Assembly: GCF_030440595.1 (NCBI RefSeq)
Contig: NZ_CP047452.1
Location: 2,604,001-2,668,000 of the forward strand
Direction of reading: 5' to 3'
Length of the DNA: 64,000 nucleotides
Source: Corynebacterium glucuronolyticum DSM 44120
GTDB taxonomy: Bacteria; Actinomycetota; Actinomycetes; Mycobacteriales; Mycobacteriaceae
Shown here: piece by piece, positions 25,731 through 33,708 of the stretch
Numbering within the stretch: position 1 is the first letter of the stretch
How the letters are laid out: each line of letters opens with the position of its first letter
The notes under the pieces: model-generated
Seen by the model: only the letters and a program-made list of their open reading frames with translations
Told to the model about the DNA's origin: nothing
Databases searched by the model: none
Program-made: the position numbers and the translations under genes

Positions 25731-25822
25731 GGGTGGTAAATCTTCGAGCAGGTGGGTGGCAAATCTTCGAGCAACCGGGTGGTAAATCTTCGAGGAGAAG
25801 GGTGGCAAATCTTCGAGCAATC
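25731..25822. repeat. Tandem repeat, four 23-bp units
   Basis: Units start at 25731, 25754, 25777 and 25800, exactly 23 bases apart. Each begins GGGTGG(T/C)AAATCTTCGAG and has five variable bases at the end; the sixth-seventh position alternates T, C, T, C. The array lies between the divergent glycosyltransferase start and the DUF4143 ATPase start. It is too short for CRISPR and looks like an iterated protein-binding site. Confidence 0.9.
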
Positions 25823-25901
25823 CACATTACTTGCTGGTCAGAGAGTTTTTATTCGTTGAGAAGAAATAGACTCTTTTGGCTTCAAAAAGTAAGGTGAAAA
25901 T

Positions 25902-27203
25902 ATGTCATCACTTTCCGGAGAAGTCCCACGGCATACTCGCAGTCTCGCGCGTGAAATCCTTTCGGACACGCCACTCCTTGTTGTGCAAGGAGCTCGCCAG
26001 GTAGGCAAATCAACGCTTCTTCGTCAGGTACTTAGCCCAGATGATTCCGTTTTTGTGACGTTAGACGACCCGACTACACGTCGATTCGCGGAAGAAGATC
26101 CCGTGCAGTTTCTTCGACAGGCACCAGGAAAGACTCTTGCCATCGACGAGGCTCAACGTGTCCCAGATTTAGCACTCGCGCTCAAGCTTGTCATAGATGA
26201 ACAGCGAATCCCCGGCGCGTACGCGATCACAGGTTCAGCCGATTTGTTAAGACTCAAAGGAACGGGCGACTCCCTCGCTGGTCGAGCCAGTTCGCTCACC
26301 GTGCGACCGCTTAGCCAAGGCGAAATTAGCCAGAGGAGCGATCCGGAAGACTTCATTTCATGGGTTGCGAATGGCTGCGCGGGGAATCTAGATAGCTCCG
26401 CTTCCCCAAGTGACATACGAGAGAGAGTAACTGCGGGTGGTTACCCAGAGCCGCTCAAACGGTCAACTTTCCGGGCACGTAGCCGCTGGTTTAGAGACTA
26501 CGTTGACCAGCTACTTCGGCATGATGTACCGCAGCTTGCTGGCGAAAGCAGTCAAATGTTGCACTCCTTCGAGCCGCTCATTCGACTACTCGCTTCTCAA
26601 GGAGAATCTGAATTAGTAGTTGCGCGCTTGGCTGAGCGTCTTGGAATAGTCGGTTCTACGCTGCGCATGTACCTTGACACGCTGGACACGATGTTCCTGA
26701 CGGAAACCCTGCCTTCATGGGGCCGGGGCTACAGCGGTCGCGTTGTCCGACGCCCCAAACTGTCGCTTGTGGACACCGGTTTAGGAAGCAGTCTCACCGG
26801 CTTTACGCCCGAGGCTTCACACCAGGCCGACGGGTTTGAATTCTTCGGCGCACAGCTAGAGGCTTTCGTTTCCTCCGAACTCAAGAAGCAACAGACCTGG
26901 TCAGAAACCATTTACCGGCTCTATCACTATAGGCAGAGAAACGATGAGGTAGACATCGTGGTTGAGCTGCAGGACGGGTCGGTCATCCTGATCGAAGTGA
27001 AATCTACCTCCCAGGTGCGTCGCGATTCGTGGACCTCCTTGCGGCGCATCAGTGAAAAACTTGGCACCCGTGTTCGCGCCAGCGTCGTTTTATACACGGG
27101 CAAAAAGGGCTACTGCATCGACGAATCGCGTTCTCTCTATGTTCTACCAGTGGGACTCTTGTGGGAGCACGCGAGTATACCCACCCCGTTCCCTTCACAG
27201 TAA
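25902..27203 (+). CDS. AAA-type ATPase with DUF4143 domain
   Basis: A 433-residue protein. Walker A is GARQVGKST near residue 32, Walker B is LAIDEAQRV near 80, and a sensor-like TGSADLLRL follows. The C-terminal DUF4143 part contains DEVDIVVELQDGSVILIEVKST, which has the E-x-K pattern of PD-(D/E)XK nuclease-like folds. Such ATPases are common single-gene accessory modules; the physiological role is not established. RBS AAGGTG precedes the ATG. The four-unit 23-bp array lies about 80 bases upstream and may regulate it. Confidence 0.85.
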   Translation: MSSLSGEVPRHTRSLAREILSDTPLLVVQGARQVGKSTLLRQVLSPDDSVFVTLDDPTTRRFAEEDPVQFLRQAPGKTLAIDEAQRVPDLALALKLVIDEQRIPGAYAITGSADLLRLKGTGDSLAGRASSLTVRPLSQGEISQRSDPEDFISWVANGCAGNLDSSASPSDIRERVTAGGYPEPLKRSTFRARSRWFRDYVDQLLRHDVPQLAGESSQMLHSFEPLIRLLASQGESELVVARLAERLGIVGSTLRMYLDTLDTMFLTETLPSWGRGYSGRVVRRPKLSLVDTGLGSSLTGFTPEASHQADGFEFFGAQLEAFVSSELKKQQTWSETIYRLYHYRQRNDEVDIVVELQDGSVILIEVKSTSQVRRDSWTSLRRISEKLGTRVRASVVLYTGKKGYCIDESRSLYVLPVGLLWEHASIPTPFPSQ

Positions 27204-27257
27204 TGAATAAAGACTGTGAACTGCATTGACCGATATACAGGCCAAAAAACACGTTTT

Positions 27258-27282
27258 AGGGTAATAGAGCCCCAATTACCCT
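27258..27282 (+). terminator. Inverted repeat after the DUF4143 gene
   Basis: AGGGTAAT and ATTACCCT, perfect 8-base arms with a 9-base loop, 55 bases after the ATPase stop. No clear T run follows. A weak terminator or a binding site. Confidence 0.4.
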
Positions 27283-27325
27283 TTGCAACAGAAGTTTGAT
27301 TATCTCTATTTTTCTTTTTAAGATC

Positions 27326-27356
27326 TTGACACCCCCCCCTTTTTAGGGAATATTAT
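27326..27356 (+). promoter_or_regulatory. Promoter with a C8T5 spacer tract
   Basis: TTGACA at 27326-27331 and TATTAT at 27351-27356 flank a 19-base spacer that contains eight C then five T. It precedes the secreted-protein gene at 27392. A spacer two bases longer than ideal with a homopolymer tract could vary in length by replication slippage. Confidence 0.55.
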
Positions 27357-27391
27357 TTACGGCACGTCATAGTTACGTAGGAGATACGACG

Positions 27392-28147
27392 ATGAGAAAG
27401 AGTTTTGCAATCCCCGCACTCACAATTCTCACCAGCTTACTTCTGCCGGTTAGCGCACATGCTTTAGTGAACACCTGGTTTAAAGATGTGGTCTCACCAG
27501 GTACAACTCGGTGGGAAAGCGGAAGCTCCACCGGTTTCCTTCGCACATCAAGTAACGCCGAGAGTGGCTTAAACAGCAATCCTTTTACCAAAATGACGTG
27601 TTACTTAGGTAACTACCCAACGGTAGGAGGGGACACGTGTTCAGTCTCAACGACAAAACTCAACAACGAAAGGGCGGGCTTCACATACGATTGCGCTTAT
27701 TCCGCTCAAGAAGCGCGCGTCCGCGCTTGGATCGACGGGATCCCATCGAACGGTGGCATGCAATCGATACATACAGAGGTTTCAGAAACTAAAAAAGAAA
27801 GCTCATCGCTATGGAGTGACGGTACGTGGGCGGTTCAATATACACGTGAACCACAGAACATTGTGAAGGTTAGCGTAGTTGGCTCCGATATTGTAGCCAC
27901 AACTACTGGCAGCGTGGAAAGGTTTAAATCTCAAGGTATTCCGATTCGAGTAAGTGACGGAATGAGAGAGATAAGTCTTGTAGTTTTTGAGCCAAGCTCC
28001 AATCGGTTTGATGCAGCTACACTCAGGGATAAGCGAGTTGAGTTGGTAGCTCCTGGTGTCCTAAAAAGAAGCGTTTTAGACGACGAAGAATTTTCAGTGA
28101 ACATCTTGGAAGAGGATTCACTGTGGAGTCAGACAGTAGTTTATTAA
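27392..28147 (+). CDS. Secreted protein of unknown function
   Basis: A 251-residue protein with a classical signal peptide (MRKSFAIPALTILTSLLLPVSAHA, cleavage after AHA). The mature part has four Cys in its first half (positions in MTCYLGNYP, DTCSVST, YDCAYSA), suggesting disulfides outside the cell, and no membrane segment. RBS GTAGGAG. It overlaps the downstream lipoprotein gene (TAATG), so the two form an operon. I do not recognise a family. Base composition is lower in GC than in the core genes. Confidence 0.7.
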   Translation: MRKSFAIPALTILTSLLLPVSAHALVNTWFKDVVSPGTTRWESGSSTGFLRTSSNAESGLNSNPFTKMTCYLGNYPTVGGDTCSVSTTKLNNERAGFTYDCAYSAQEARVRAWIDGIPSNGGMQSIHTEVSETKKESSSLWSDGTWAVQYTREPQNIVKVSVVGSDIVATTTGSVERFKSQGIPIRVSDGMREISLVVFEPSSNRFDAATLRDKRVELVAPGVLKRSVLDDEEFSVNILEEDSLWSQTVVY

Positions 28148-28572
28148 TGAGAAAAGAGAAGTTTTGGTTGTTCGTATGCGCCACCGCAGTTGCTTTTGGA
28201 TGCACATCTTGTAGCACCGGTGACACGTTAGAACAGGCTCTCTCCCAATCGGATACGTTTGCATGGGTGGATTTCACAGAGCTGTATAACTCCCCTGAAC
28301 AACCGGTTGTGGTTTGTGACTCCGCTTTCGCAGAGATAGCGTCCCACAAGCTTGGGGTGAATATTCCCAAATTCACTACAGGCAAGGAGAACATACTGGT
28401 CACACCAGAGAAAACAGTGGAGAAGTACCCAACCTCCAAGATTAACCTGTGCTCTGCACCCAACCTGCGGCCAGCGGGCAAACTCCGCGATGTGCCACAG
28501 CGATTTGAGCGAAACGGCACCACATGGAGGCTGGACTCCTCAGAGACAGAGAAGCTTGACCTATATAACTAA
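28147..28572 (+). CDS. Small lipoprotein-like exported protein
   Basis: A 141-residue protein. ATG 28147 overlaps the stop of the preceding gene. The N-terminus RKEKFWLFVCATAVAFGCTSC is a lipoprotein-type signal with two possible lipidated Cys. The remainder is polar, with two further Cys (VVVCDS, INLCSAP). It is probably a partner of the secreted protein before it, held on the outer face of the membrane. No family recognised. Confidence 0.65.
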   Translation: MRKEKFWLFVCATAVAFGCTSCSTGDTLEQALSQSDTFAWVDFTELYNSPEQPVVVCDSAFAEIASHKLGVNIPKFTTGKENILVTPEKTVEKYPTSKINLCSAPNLRPAGKLRDVPQRFERNGTTWRLDSSETEKLDLYN

Positions 28573-28700
28573 CTGATTGTTGTCGCTCGGTTTGCGCGAT
28601 GTTTGGGACACAGTTCTCAACACGAACGATGCAGTCTTGGTCACACTGGAGTAAATATCCCACCGTGGCGACTCTTATAGAAGAGGCATACGATGTATTA

Positions 28701-30419
28701 TCACACTGTCTCATACGTAGTCGAACGAGCCCCCTGCCTGCCGTTCATGACGATGAGACCCTCTTTTAGCAGCGATTGAAGCGCATAGCGCACCTGGTTG
28801 TCTGATAGCCCTGTGCCTGCAGAAAGGTCTCTCACTGTGGCACTTCCCTGCGCGGAAATCTTTTTGTACACCGCAGGAGCATTAGGCCCGAGACTCTCCA
28901 ATAACCCGGTCGGCAATGCAGGAGGGGCGTCGACAGGTAGTGTTTCAGCCAGCGAGATAACTCCACCTTCCACTCTGATTGCGCCGATATCTTCTAAATG
29001 CCCAAGCATCCGCTTGCATGCGGCATGGGAAAGTTCTGAGTAGGTTCGCTCAACCTGAGTGACGGACAGTTCGCCGAAATCGCGCAGCATGACAAGAAGG
29101 TCTTCTTCCAATGGCGCAAGGTTTTCCGAGAAGGTTTGCAGCCACTGCATCTCCTCCTCATTGAAACGAGGACCGCGAGGCAGAAAAACGGTGAACTCAA
29201 CACCGTTATCAATAAACCTTGGAGCCGCGCAACGGGCTTCGCGCAGTGCAGAAATTACCTCTGCGATGCCACCGCCTTCGCCCTCAATTACCCGCTTCCC
29301 ATCCCGTGTCCGCAGGTTACGAACAATCTCATACAACCGACGATTGACAGCAGCTTTCGCCAGAACCGAGCTTTCTAACTGCTCCACCGTCACACCTTTG
29401 AGTCCGCCTGGGTTTTTGATGATGACCATCTTGGGCGTAATCCGGATTTCAACTTTCTTCCCGACACCGAGCGATGCTCCCAAATCTCTATGCACCAGTG
29501 CATTCGCAATAATTTCTCGAAGCGCCCGTGGAGGAAACTCCGGCGAATCGGACATATGCCCATCCTCGCCATATACACTCGCGGTATTGGTATTCCGTAG
29601 TATCCAATCCACGCCCTCGTCCAACATGGCTGGTATCGGCCCCTTGAGTTCAACGAGATTTTGCAGGCGTCCCCGTTCTTCCCGCCCGGGGGTTCTCACA
29701 GCCGCTGTCGCTCCGAGCGCTGGCTCCGTCGCCTGCGGCAAAAATCCAAGCGCATAAAGACCTGCTAAGCGCAGATTGCCACCCTCATCGCACACATTGG
29801 TGATCTGCAGGATACGGTTCTTATCTTCAATTGCTGATAACCGTGATCTGCCAGCGCGTATCGATTCGAGGTATGCTTCCACCGCTGGCTGTTCAAGCAT
29901 CTCAATGCTCGTGCCGGGTAGGATCTCGAAGTCTGATTGAATCCTCTCCGCTTCAGATAACGCAGTCAACGCAAACACTTTGAGGTCATTGCTATTCATG
30001 ACGTAGTTTCCGTCGGCCTGCCGCAGATACGGTTTACCTCTGTACAGAGCTGGCTTCTCACCTGGTAGAAGGGGTTGAATCTCCACTACCATTACTGTGC
30101 CCGATGCAGTACGAACATGGCAGATTTCCAATTGGGGCGCAGGATCCACGGAATTCCTGTTAGCACTAACAAGTGCTTTTTCCAGCTGAGCCGGATGGGT
30201 CACGCCGGTGATGGAAAAGTTTCGCGCCTGGCTAATACCAAACAGGATTGTCCCCGTTCGAGGCATGTTTGCGAAAGCGGCAAGTGTTCTACCGATGTCT
30301 TCCGGTAGCCCGCTCTCAGCAGTTTTGCATTCGACGAGCGTCGTGTCGTCTCCAAATGCGCGCAGTTCAGCCAAAACTCGCTTTAGCTTGCCTTCATTCC
30401 ATTCCGCACCCACAATCAT
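28701..30419 (-). CDS. AlbA_2-domain putative regulator / ATP-binding protein (second)
   Basis: A 572-residue protein with the same plan as the one at 10.9 kb: an N-terminal AlbA_2 domain (TTLVECKTAESGLPEDIGRTLAAFAN, GTILFGIS), a GHKL-like ATP-binding module (ALREIIANALVHRDLG, KMVIIKNPGGLKGV, EGEGGGIAEV) and C-terminal winged-helix segments (GLSDNQVRYALQSLLKEGLI). The two proteins are only distant relatives. Its promoter region contains two copies of a composite palindromic array, so it is probably autoregulated. It lies just before the methyltransferase gene, in the opposite direction. Confidence 0.8.
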   Translation of the reverse strand: MIVGAEWNEGKLKRVLAELRAFGDDTTLVECKTAESGLPEDIGRTLAAFANMPRTGTILFGISQARNFSITGVTHPAQLEKALVSANRNSVDPAPQLEICHVRTASGTVMVVEIQPLLPGEKPALYRGKPYLRQADGNYVMNSNDLKVFALTALSEAERIQSDFEILPGTSIEMLEQPAVEAYLESIRAGRSRLSAIEDKNRILQITNVCDEGGNLRLAGLYALGFLPQATEPALGATAAVRTPGREERGRLQNLVELKGPIPAMLDEGVDWILRNTNTASVYGEDGHMSDSPEFPPRALREIIANALVHRDLGASLGVGKKVEIRITPKMVIIKNPGGLKGVTVEQLESSVLAKAAVNRRLYEIVRNLRTRDGKRVIEGEGGGIAEVISALREARCAAPRFIDNGVEFTVFLPRGPRFNEEEMQWLQTFSENLAPLEEDLLVMLRDFGELSVTQVERTYSELSHAACKRMLGHLEDIGAIRVEGGVISLAETLPVDAPPALPTGLLESLGPNAPAVYKKISAQGSATVRDLSAGTGLSDNQVRYALQSLLKEGLIVMNGRQGARSTTYETV

Positions 30420-30447
30420 AAACTACATTCACCACTTTGAACAGTGG

Positions 30448-30711
30448 TTTTCCATATGTGAGTCCACATTTGGAAAGCGAAATTTACGTTTACATATGTG
30501 AGGCTAGCTCGCCCCATAATGCCAGATCAGGAGTACGTCCAAGCAGTACGTATACACACCGTAAGACGGAATTCACACACAAATTCACCACAATTAGCCC
30601 TACTTTTCCCAAATGTGAAGCCACATTGGGAAACACTTACACACGTTTACATATGTGAGCCCTTTCCAAAAGTGAAAGGCCCAGGCAAAACCCATGGCAA
30701 CATATGTAAAC
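30448..30711 (-). promoter_or_regulatory. Duplicated operator array upstream of the second AlbA_2 gene
   Basis: Two composite units lie 156 bases apart. Each has an imperfect palindrome (30448-30478 with TTTTCC...ATGTG...CCACAT...GGAAA; 30604-30634 with TTTTCCC...ATGTG...CCACAT...GGGAAA) followed 9-10 bases later by CGTTTACATATGTGAG (30487-30503, 30644-30660). An inverted copy, ACATATGTAAAC, lies at 30700-30711. The region separates the divergent AlbA_2 and methyltransferase genes and may control both. Confidence 0.75.
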
Positions 30712-30758
30712 ACTGTTAAACCACATTCACAAACACCCTTCCACCAGGCATTTCACAC

Positions 30759-31517
30759 TTGGACATTCTAGGCAAGGCCACTACCCTTACACTCATGCTC
30801 CTCCACACCCGCCGCCGCGCCACGCTCCGCCGCTCCCTGCGCCTGCTCGCCTCCTTCAAAAACGAGCAGACCTCCCCCGCGGACTTCTACCTCCCGCTCG
30901 CGCGGGACACCGCCGACCTCGTCGCCGCCCTCCACCGCGATGCTGGGCTTTCCTCCCCCTCTTTGCTTGTCGACGTCGGGTCAGGCCCCGGCTACTTCCG
31001 CGAGGCCTTCCGTCCCACCACCTACATCTCGGTCGACCCCTACGAGGACGCCGCCGTCCACGCCGACGGCCGCAACCTCCCGTTTGCCACCGACTCGATT
31101 GACTGCACCATCAGCTCCAACGCTGCAGAACACGTGGCCAACTGGCAGCAGATGGGCGACGAAATGGTGCGCGTCACCAAGCCCGGCGGCCTCATCATCC
31201 TCAGCTACACCATCTGGCTTGGCCCCTTCGGCGGCCACGAAACCGGCCTCTGGCAGCACTACCTCGGCGGCGCCTTCGCCCGCGACCGCTACACCAAAAC
31301 CCACGGTCACCCACCAAAAAACGTCTTCGGCGAATCGCTTTTCGACGTCTCCTGCTCCGACGGTATCCGCTGGGCACGTTCCGTGCGCGATGCCAGCGTC
31401 CTTGGCCTCTTCCCCCGCTACCACCCACAATGGGCCTGGTGGGTCACCCGCATCCCGCTCCTCCGCGAGTTCCTCACCAGCAACCTCGTCATCGTGCTGC
31501 AGAAGCTCAGCAGTTAA
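30759..31517 (+). CDS. mtrP: SAM-dependent methyltransferase, probable MtrP of trehalose mycolate processing
   Basis: A class I methyltransferase of 252 residues from TTG 30759, or 240 from ATG 30795; the second start lacks a strong site, so the choice is open. SAM motif I is LLVDVGSGPGYFREAF; an acidic DPYEDAAV and the post-motif SSNAAEHVANWQQM follow. In C. glutamicum MtrP is required for efficient trehalose mycolate transport and is coded near TmaT and before pck, as here. The island at 16-30 kb separates it from tmaT. A hairpin follows the stop, and a broken copy of its 3' end lies at 35.8-36.0 kb. Confidence 0.8.
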   Translation: MDILGKATTLTLMLLHTRRRATLRRSLRLLASFKNEQTSPADFYLPLARDTADLVAALHRDAGLSSPSLLVDVGSGPGYFREAFRPTTYISVDPYEDAAVHADGRNLPFATDSIDCTISSNAAEHVANWQQMGDEMVRVTKPGGLIILSYTIWLGPFGGHETGLWQHYLGGAFARDRYTKTHGHPPKNVFGESLFDVSCSDGIRWARSVRDASVLGLFPRYHPQWAWWVTRIPLLREFLTSNLVIVLQKLSS

Positions 31518-31522
31518 GGAGA

Positions 31523-31545
31523 AAGGGCTAAGCGATGTAGCCCTT
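31523..31545 (+). terminator. Hairpin after mtrP
   Basis: AAGGGCTA and TAGCCCTT form a perfect 8-bp stem with a 7-base loop, six bases after the mtrP stop. Only a short T stretch lies at its end. Confidence 0.55.
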
Positions 31546-31708
31546 CTGGAACATATAGGGTTAAGTGTGAACTTCGATGTAGCAAGGCCACACAGCGTGA
31601 GCCCACGTTACCTCGATTTACAGAAGTCACTCGACACCTATAGAAAGGAAGCAGGACCTCAATAAGTGCAGTACGCTACCATCGGTGTCAGCGGTGTCTT
31701 ATTGTTGA

Positions 31709-31912
31709 TTACATATCTCTCAGCTGGGATTTTTCATCCCCCTTTACATTCTTCCCCTTATTATTCCAAGTAGTTGTAAGAAAGAGGATAATAGCGGCGA
31801 CACCACACGCCATTCCACCAATGTTGCAGGGATTGCTCACCCCAGGGGCAAAAATGAGGAATAAGCCGACGAAGCCGAGGAAGCAAGCGAGTATGTCAAG
31901 TGTGAGGCGCAT
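31709..31912 (-). CDS. Small two-segment membrane protein, possible immunity partner
   Basis: A 67-residue protein from ATG 31912 (MRLTLDILACFLGFVGLFLIF) with two membrane segments and a charged tail (NNKGKNVKGDEKSQLRDM). It starts ten bases after the stop of the secreted-protein gene upstream on the same strand, so the two are an operon. Size and topology fit immunity proteins of bacteriocin systems, but no family is recognised. Confidence 0.6.
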   Translation of the reverse strand: MRLTLDILACFLGFVGLFLIFAPGVSNPCNIGGMACGVAAIILFLTTTWNNKGKNVKGDEKSQLRDM

Positions 31913-31922
31913 TTTTGAAGCA

Positions 31923-32507
31923 TTATTCGAAGCACGCACTGTAGAGATTCCCAAGGTTGAACAAATCGAGTAGAGCCTGCTTTGCTTCCGGAGCTGCCAT
32001 GTGTGCGCCCGCATTAACCCCCTCCTGCACGGCGTTTGCAAAATCCACCCCTCGACTTCTCTGCTCGTCGTACACCCTCTTGAAAGTCTTCACAAACGTT
32101 GTTGCCCCTCCGGCTTGTTTCAGAGCTTTGCGTATTCTAGCAACTTTAAATGCTGGAAGACTGGTTACTAGTGCAATTCCGATCGCGCTTACGCAACCTG
32201 CAACACCATATGTTGTCATCTCCGGCGGACGCGAATCTCCTTGAAGCTTGTCTTCAAGCCATCTGTGTGTGGACGTATTTCCAGCGGCCAGAACCTCATC
32301 CGGGATTTCTTCGATAGCAGTGAAGATGGGCAGCAATTCAGCTTCCGAGAGCGACGGTGCGAATCCACTTGTCCCGCGTACAACTGCAAGCGATTGTTTG
32401 GCCGATCCTCCACGGGTTGTAGCAGATACTGGTGCCACTGTCGACAGGCACAAGGTTAGAGCACACATGCTTGCAGTAGTGCTTTTTATTTTCGATCGGA
32501 AGGTCAT
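31923..32507 (-). CDS. Secreted hydrophobic protein, candidate toxin or bacteriocin
   Basis: A 194-residue protein from ATG 32507 with a signal peptide (TFRSKIKSTTASMCALTL..., cleavage after VSA). After a polar stretch comes a Gly/Ala-rich hydrophobic segment (TYGVAGCVSAIGIALVTSLP) followed by a basic amphipathic region (FKVARIRKALKQAGGATTFV). It is paired with a tiny membrane protein, the arrangement of secreted antimicrobials and their immunity proteins. The insertion-sequence cluster starts about 190 bases upstream. The function is inference; no known family is recognised. Confidence 0.6.
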   Translation of the reverse strand: MTFRSKIKSTTASMCALTLCLSTVAPVSATTRGGSAKQSLAVVRGTSGFAPSLSEAELLPIFTAIEEIPDEVLAAGNTSTHRWLEDKLQGDSRPPEMTTYGVAGCVSAIGIALVTSLPAFKVARIRKALKQAGGATTFVKTFKRVYDEQRSRGVDFANAVQEGVNAGAHMAAPEAKQALLDLFNLGNLYSACFE

Positions 32508-32681
32508 AGGGATATTAACTCCGTTCGATATTGGTTTTAGGAAATGGAGACTAGGAAAACAATCGCCGCTTAATCGACAATCTACTCTCCCCAACTGTCA
32601 GTCGCAAACCATTTCGGCAACTGGTGTATACAGTCAAACTCGATACTCTCACCAGCATTCAGCTAGTCCATCAGTTTCGCC

Positions 32682-32696
32682 CCTTCAGCGGTCAAG
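32682..32696 (+). repeat. 15-bp target duplication, left copy
   Basis: CCTTCAGCGGTCAAG, identical to 35729-35743. The two copies border the IS481-like element and mark its insertion. Confidence 0.8.
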
Positions 32697-32799
32697 TGTT
32701 ATGTCCCAGTAGTTGTTGGACACGGAGTCCCGAGACTTTTTGGACACGGAGTCTCGGGACTTTTTGGACTGGGAGTCTCACTACTTTTTGGGCAGGTCC

Positions 32800-33657
32800 C
32801 TAGCAGTGGAATTTGCGGGCTTTCTTTCGACTTTTACCTCGTGGCGGGCGGGGGCCTTCCAAGTTCTTCATCACTGTGGGTGGCTGTCGGTGCCACATGC
32901 CTTGGATATAGTTGATGTTGATCTGACTGGTGGGCTTTTTCAAGCATCTGATCGGCAACGGGAAGGAGAAGAGCAACTCTCCGTCGTGAATGGTGTAGAA
33001 CTCGGCGATGGTGTCCTCGGTAATGTTGGTTGCCAGGCGCCGGTTTTTAAACCTCATCCCCACATACACGCGAGTGCCACACACAGATACGACCCCATTG
33101 TTGTCGATGGTGGTTTCTGCGGGTAATCCCCACGGGTTTTGCCCGGGGATTGTAGGAAGACTGGGCGATACACTTGGAGGTGCAGTGCTTATAGTGTCCT
33201 GGTGGGATGCTGGCGTGGTGCTGTGGGGGTCGGTGGGAGTGGCTGCTCCTGCCGGTCCCGCACTATCGGCGATGGTGTCCTTGTAGTAGGTGGCGATCTT
33301 GTTCCACAACACATCCGGATTCACGGGGCTGGTCGGTGGCTCAGCCTTCGGGAAAGCCTCCCAGGCTTCTTGGGGTGTCAGATGGAAACGGCCCTTAACA
33401 AGGCCTTGGTGGCGCCGTTTGGTGTTGTAGTGGTGGCGGTAGTCCACCAAGAATCTGGTGACTTCCTGAAGGCTGGTGGGGTGTCGGGCATCCAAAAACG
33501 CGGTCAGCGTCTTGTGGGAGCGTTCATCTTTGCCCTGGGTGGTTGGTGCAAAACCAGCAATGGAGACAACCCCCAATGAAGCCAGCCACACCTCCGTCTG
33601 GGAGAGGTATCCCCGGTGGTAGGTTGCAAACGCATCCCCAGGACCCGACCCCATGGA
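32800..33657 (-). pseudogene. IS481-like transposase, C-terminal part
   Basis: About 285 residues of the second half of an integrase-core transposase. After a junction with the inner element it reads GDAFATYHRGYLSQTEVWLA, then TTQGKDERSHKTLTAFLD (the Glu-bearing third catalytic region) and FLVDYRHHYNTKRRHQGL. The first half lies at 34955-35609. Joined, they would give one protein of about 500 residues. Confidence 0.8.
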
Positions 33658-33708
33658 TGTGGACACCTGGGGTGAAAAATTAATTGAGTTTGATCTTAGC
33701 AGACGCGG

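Noticed and set aside
25731..25822. CRISPR array
   Set aside because: The units are contiguous with a 23-base period and only five variable bases, no spacers, and no cas genes are present.
25647..25827. N-terminal extension of the glycosyltransferase rich in LLEDLPP-like words
   Set aside because: It only translates the 23-bp tandem repeat; the conserved N-terminus starts at ATG 25647.
32713..33126. Plus-strand frame rich in FLDTESRDF repeats
   Set aside because: It reads the subterminal repeats of the insertion sequence and then antisense of the transposase.
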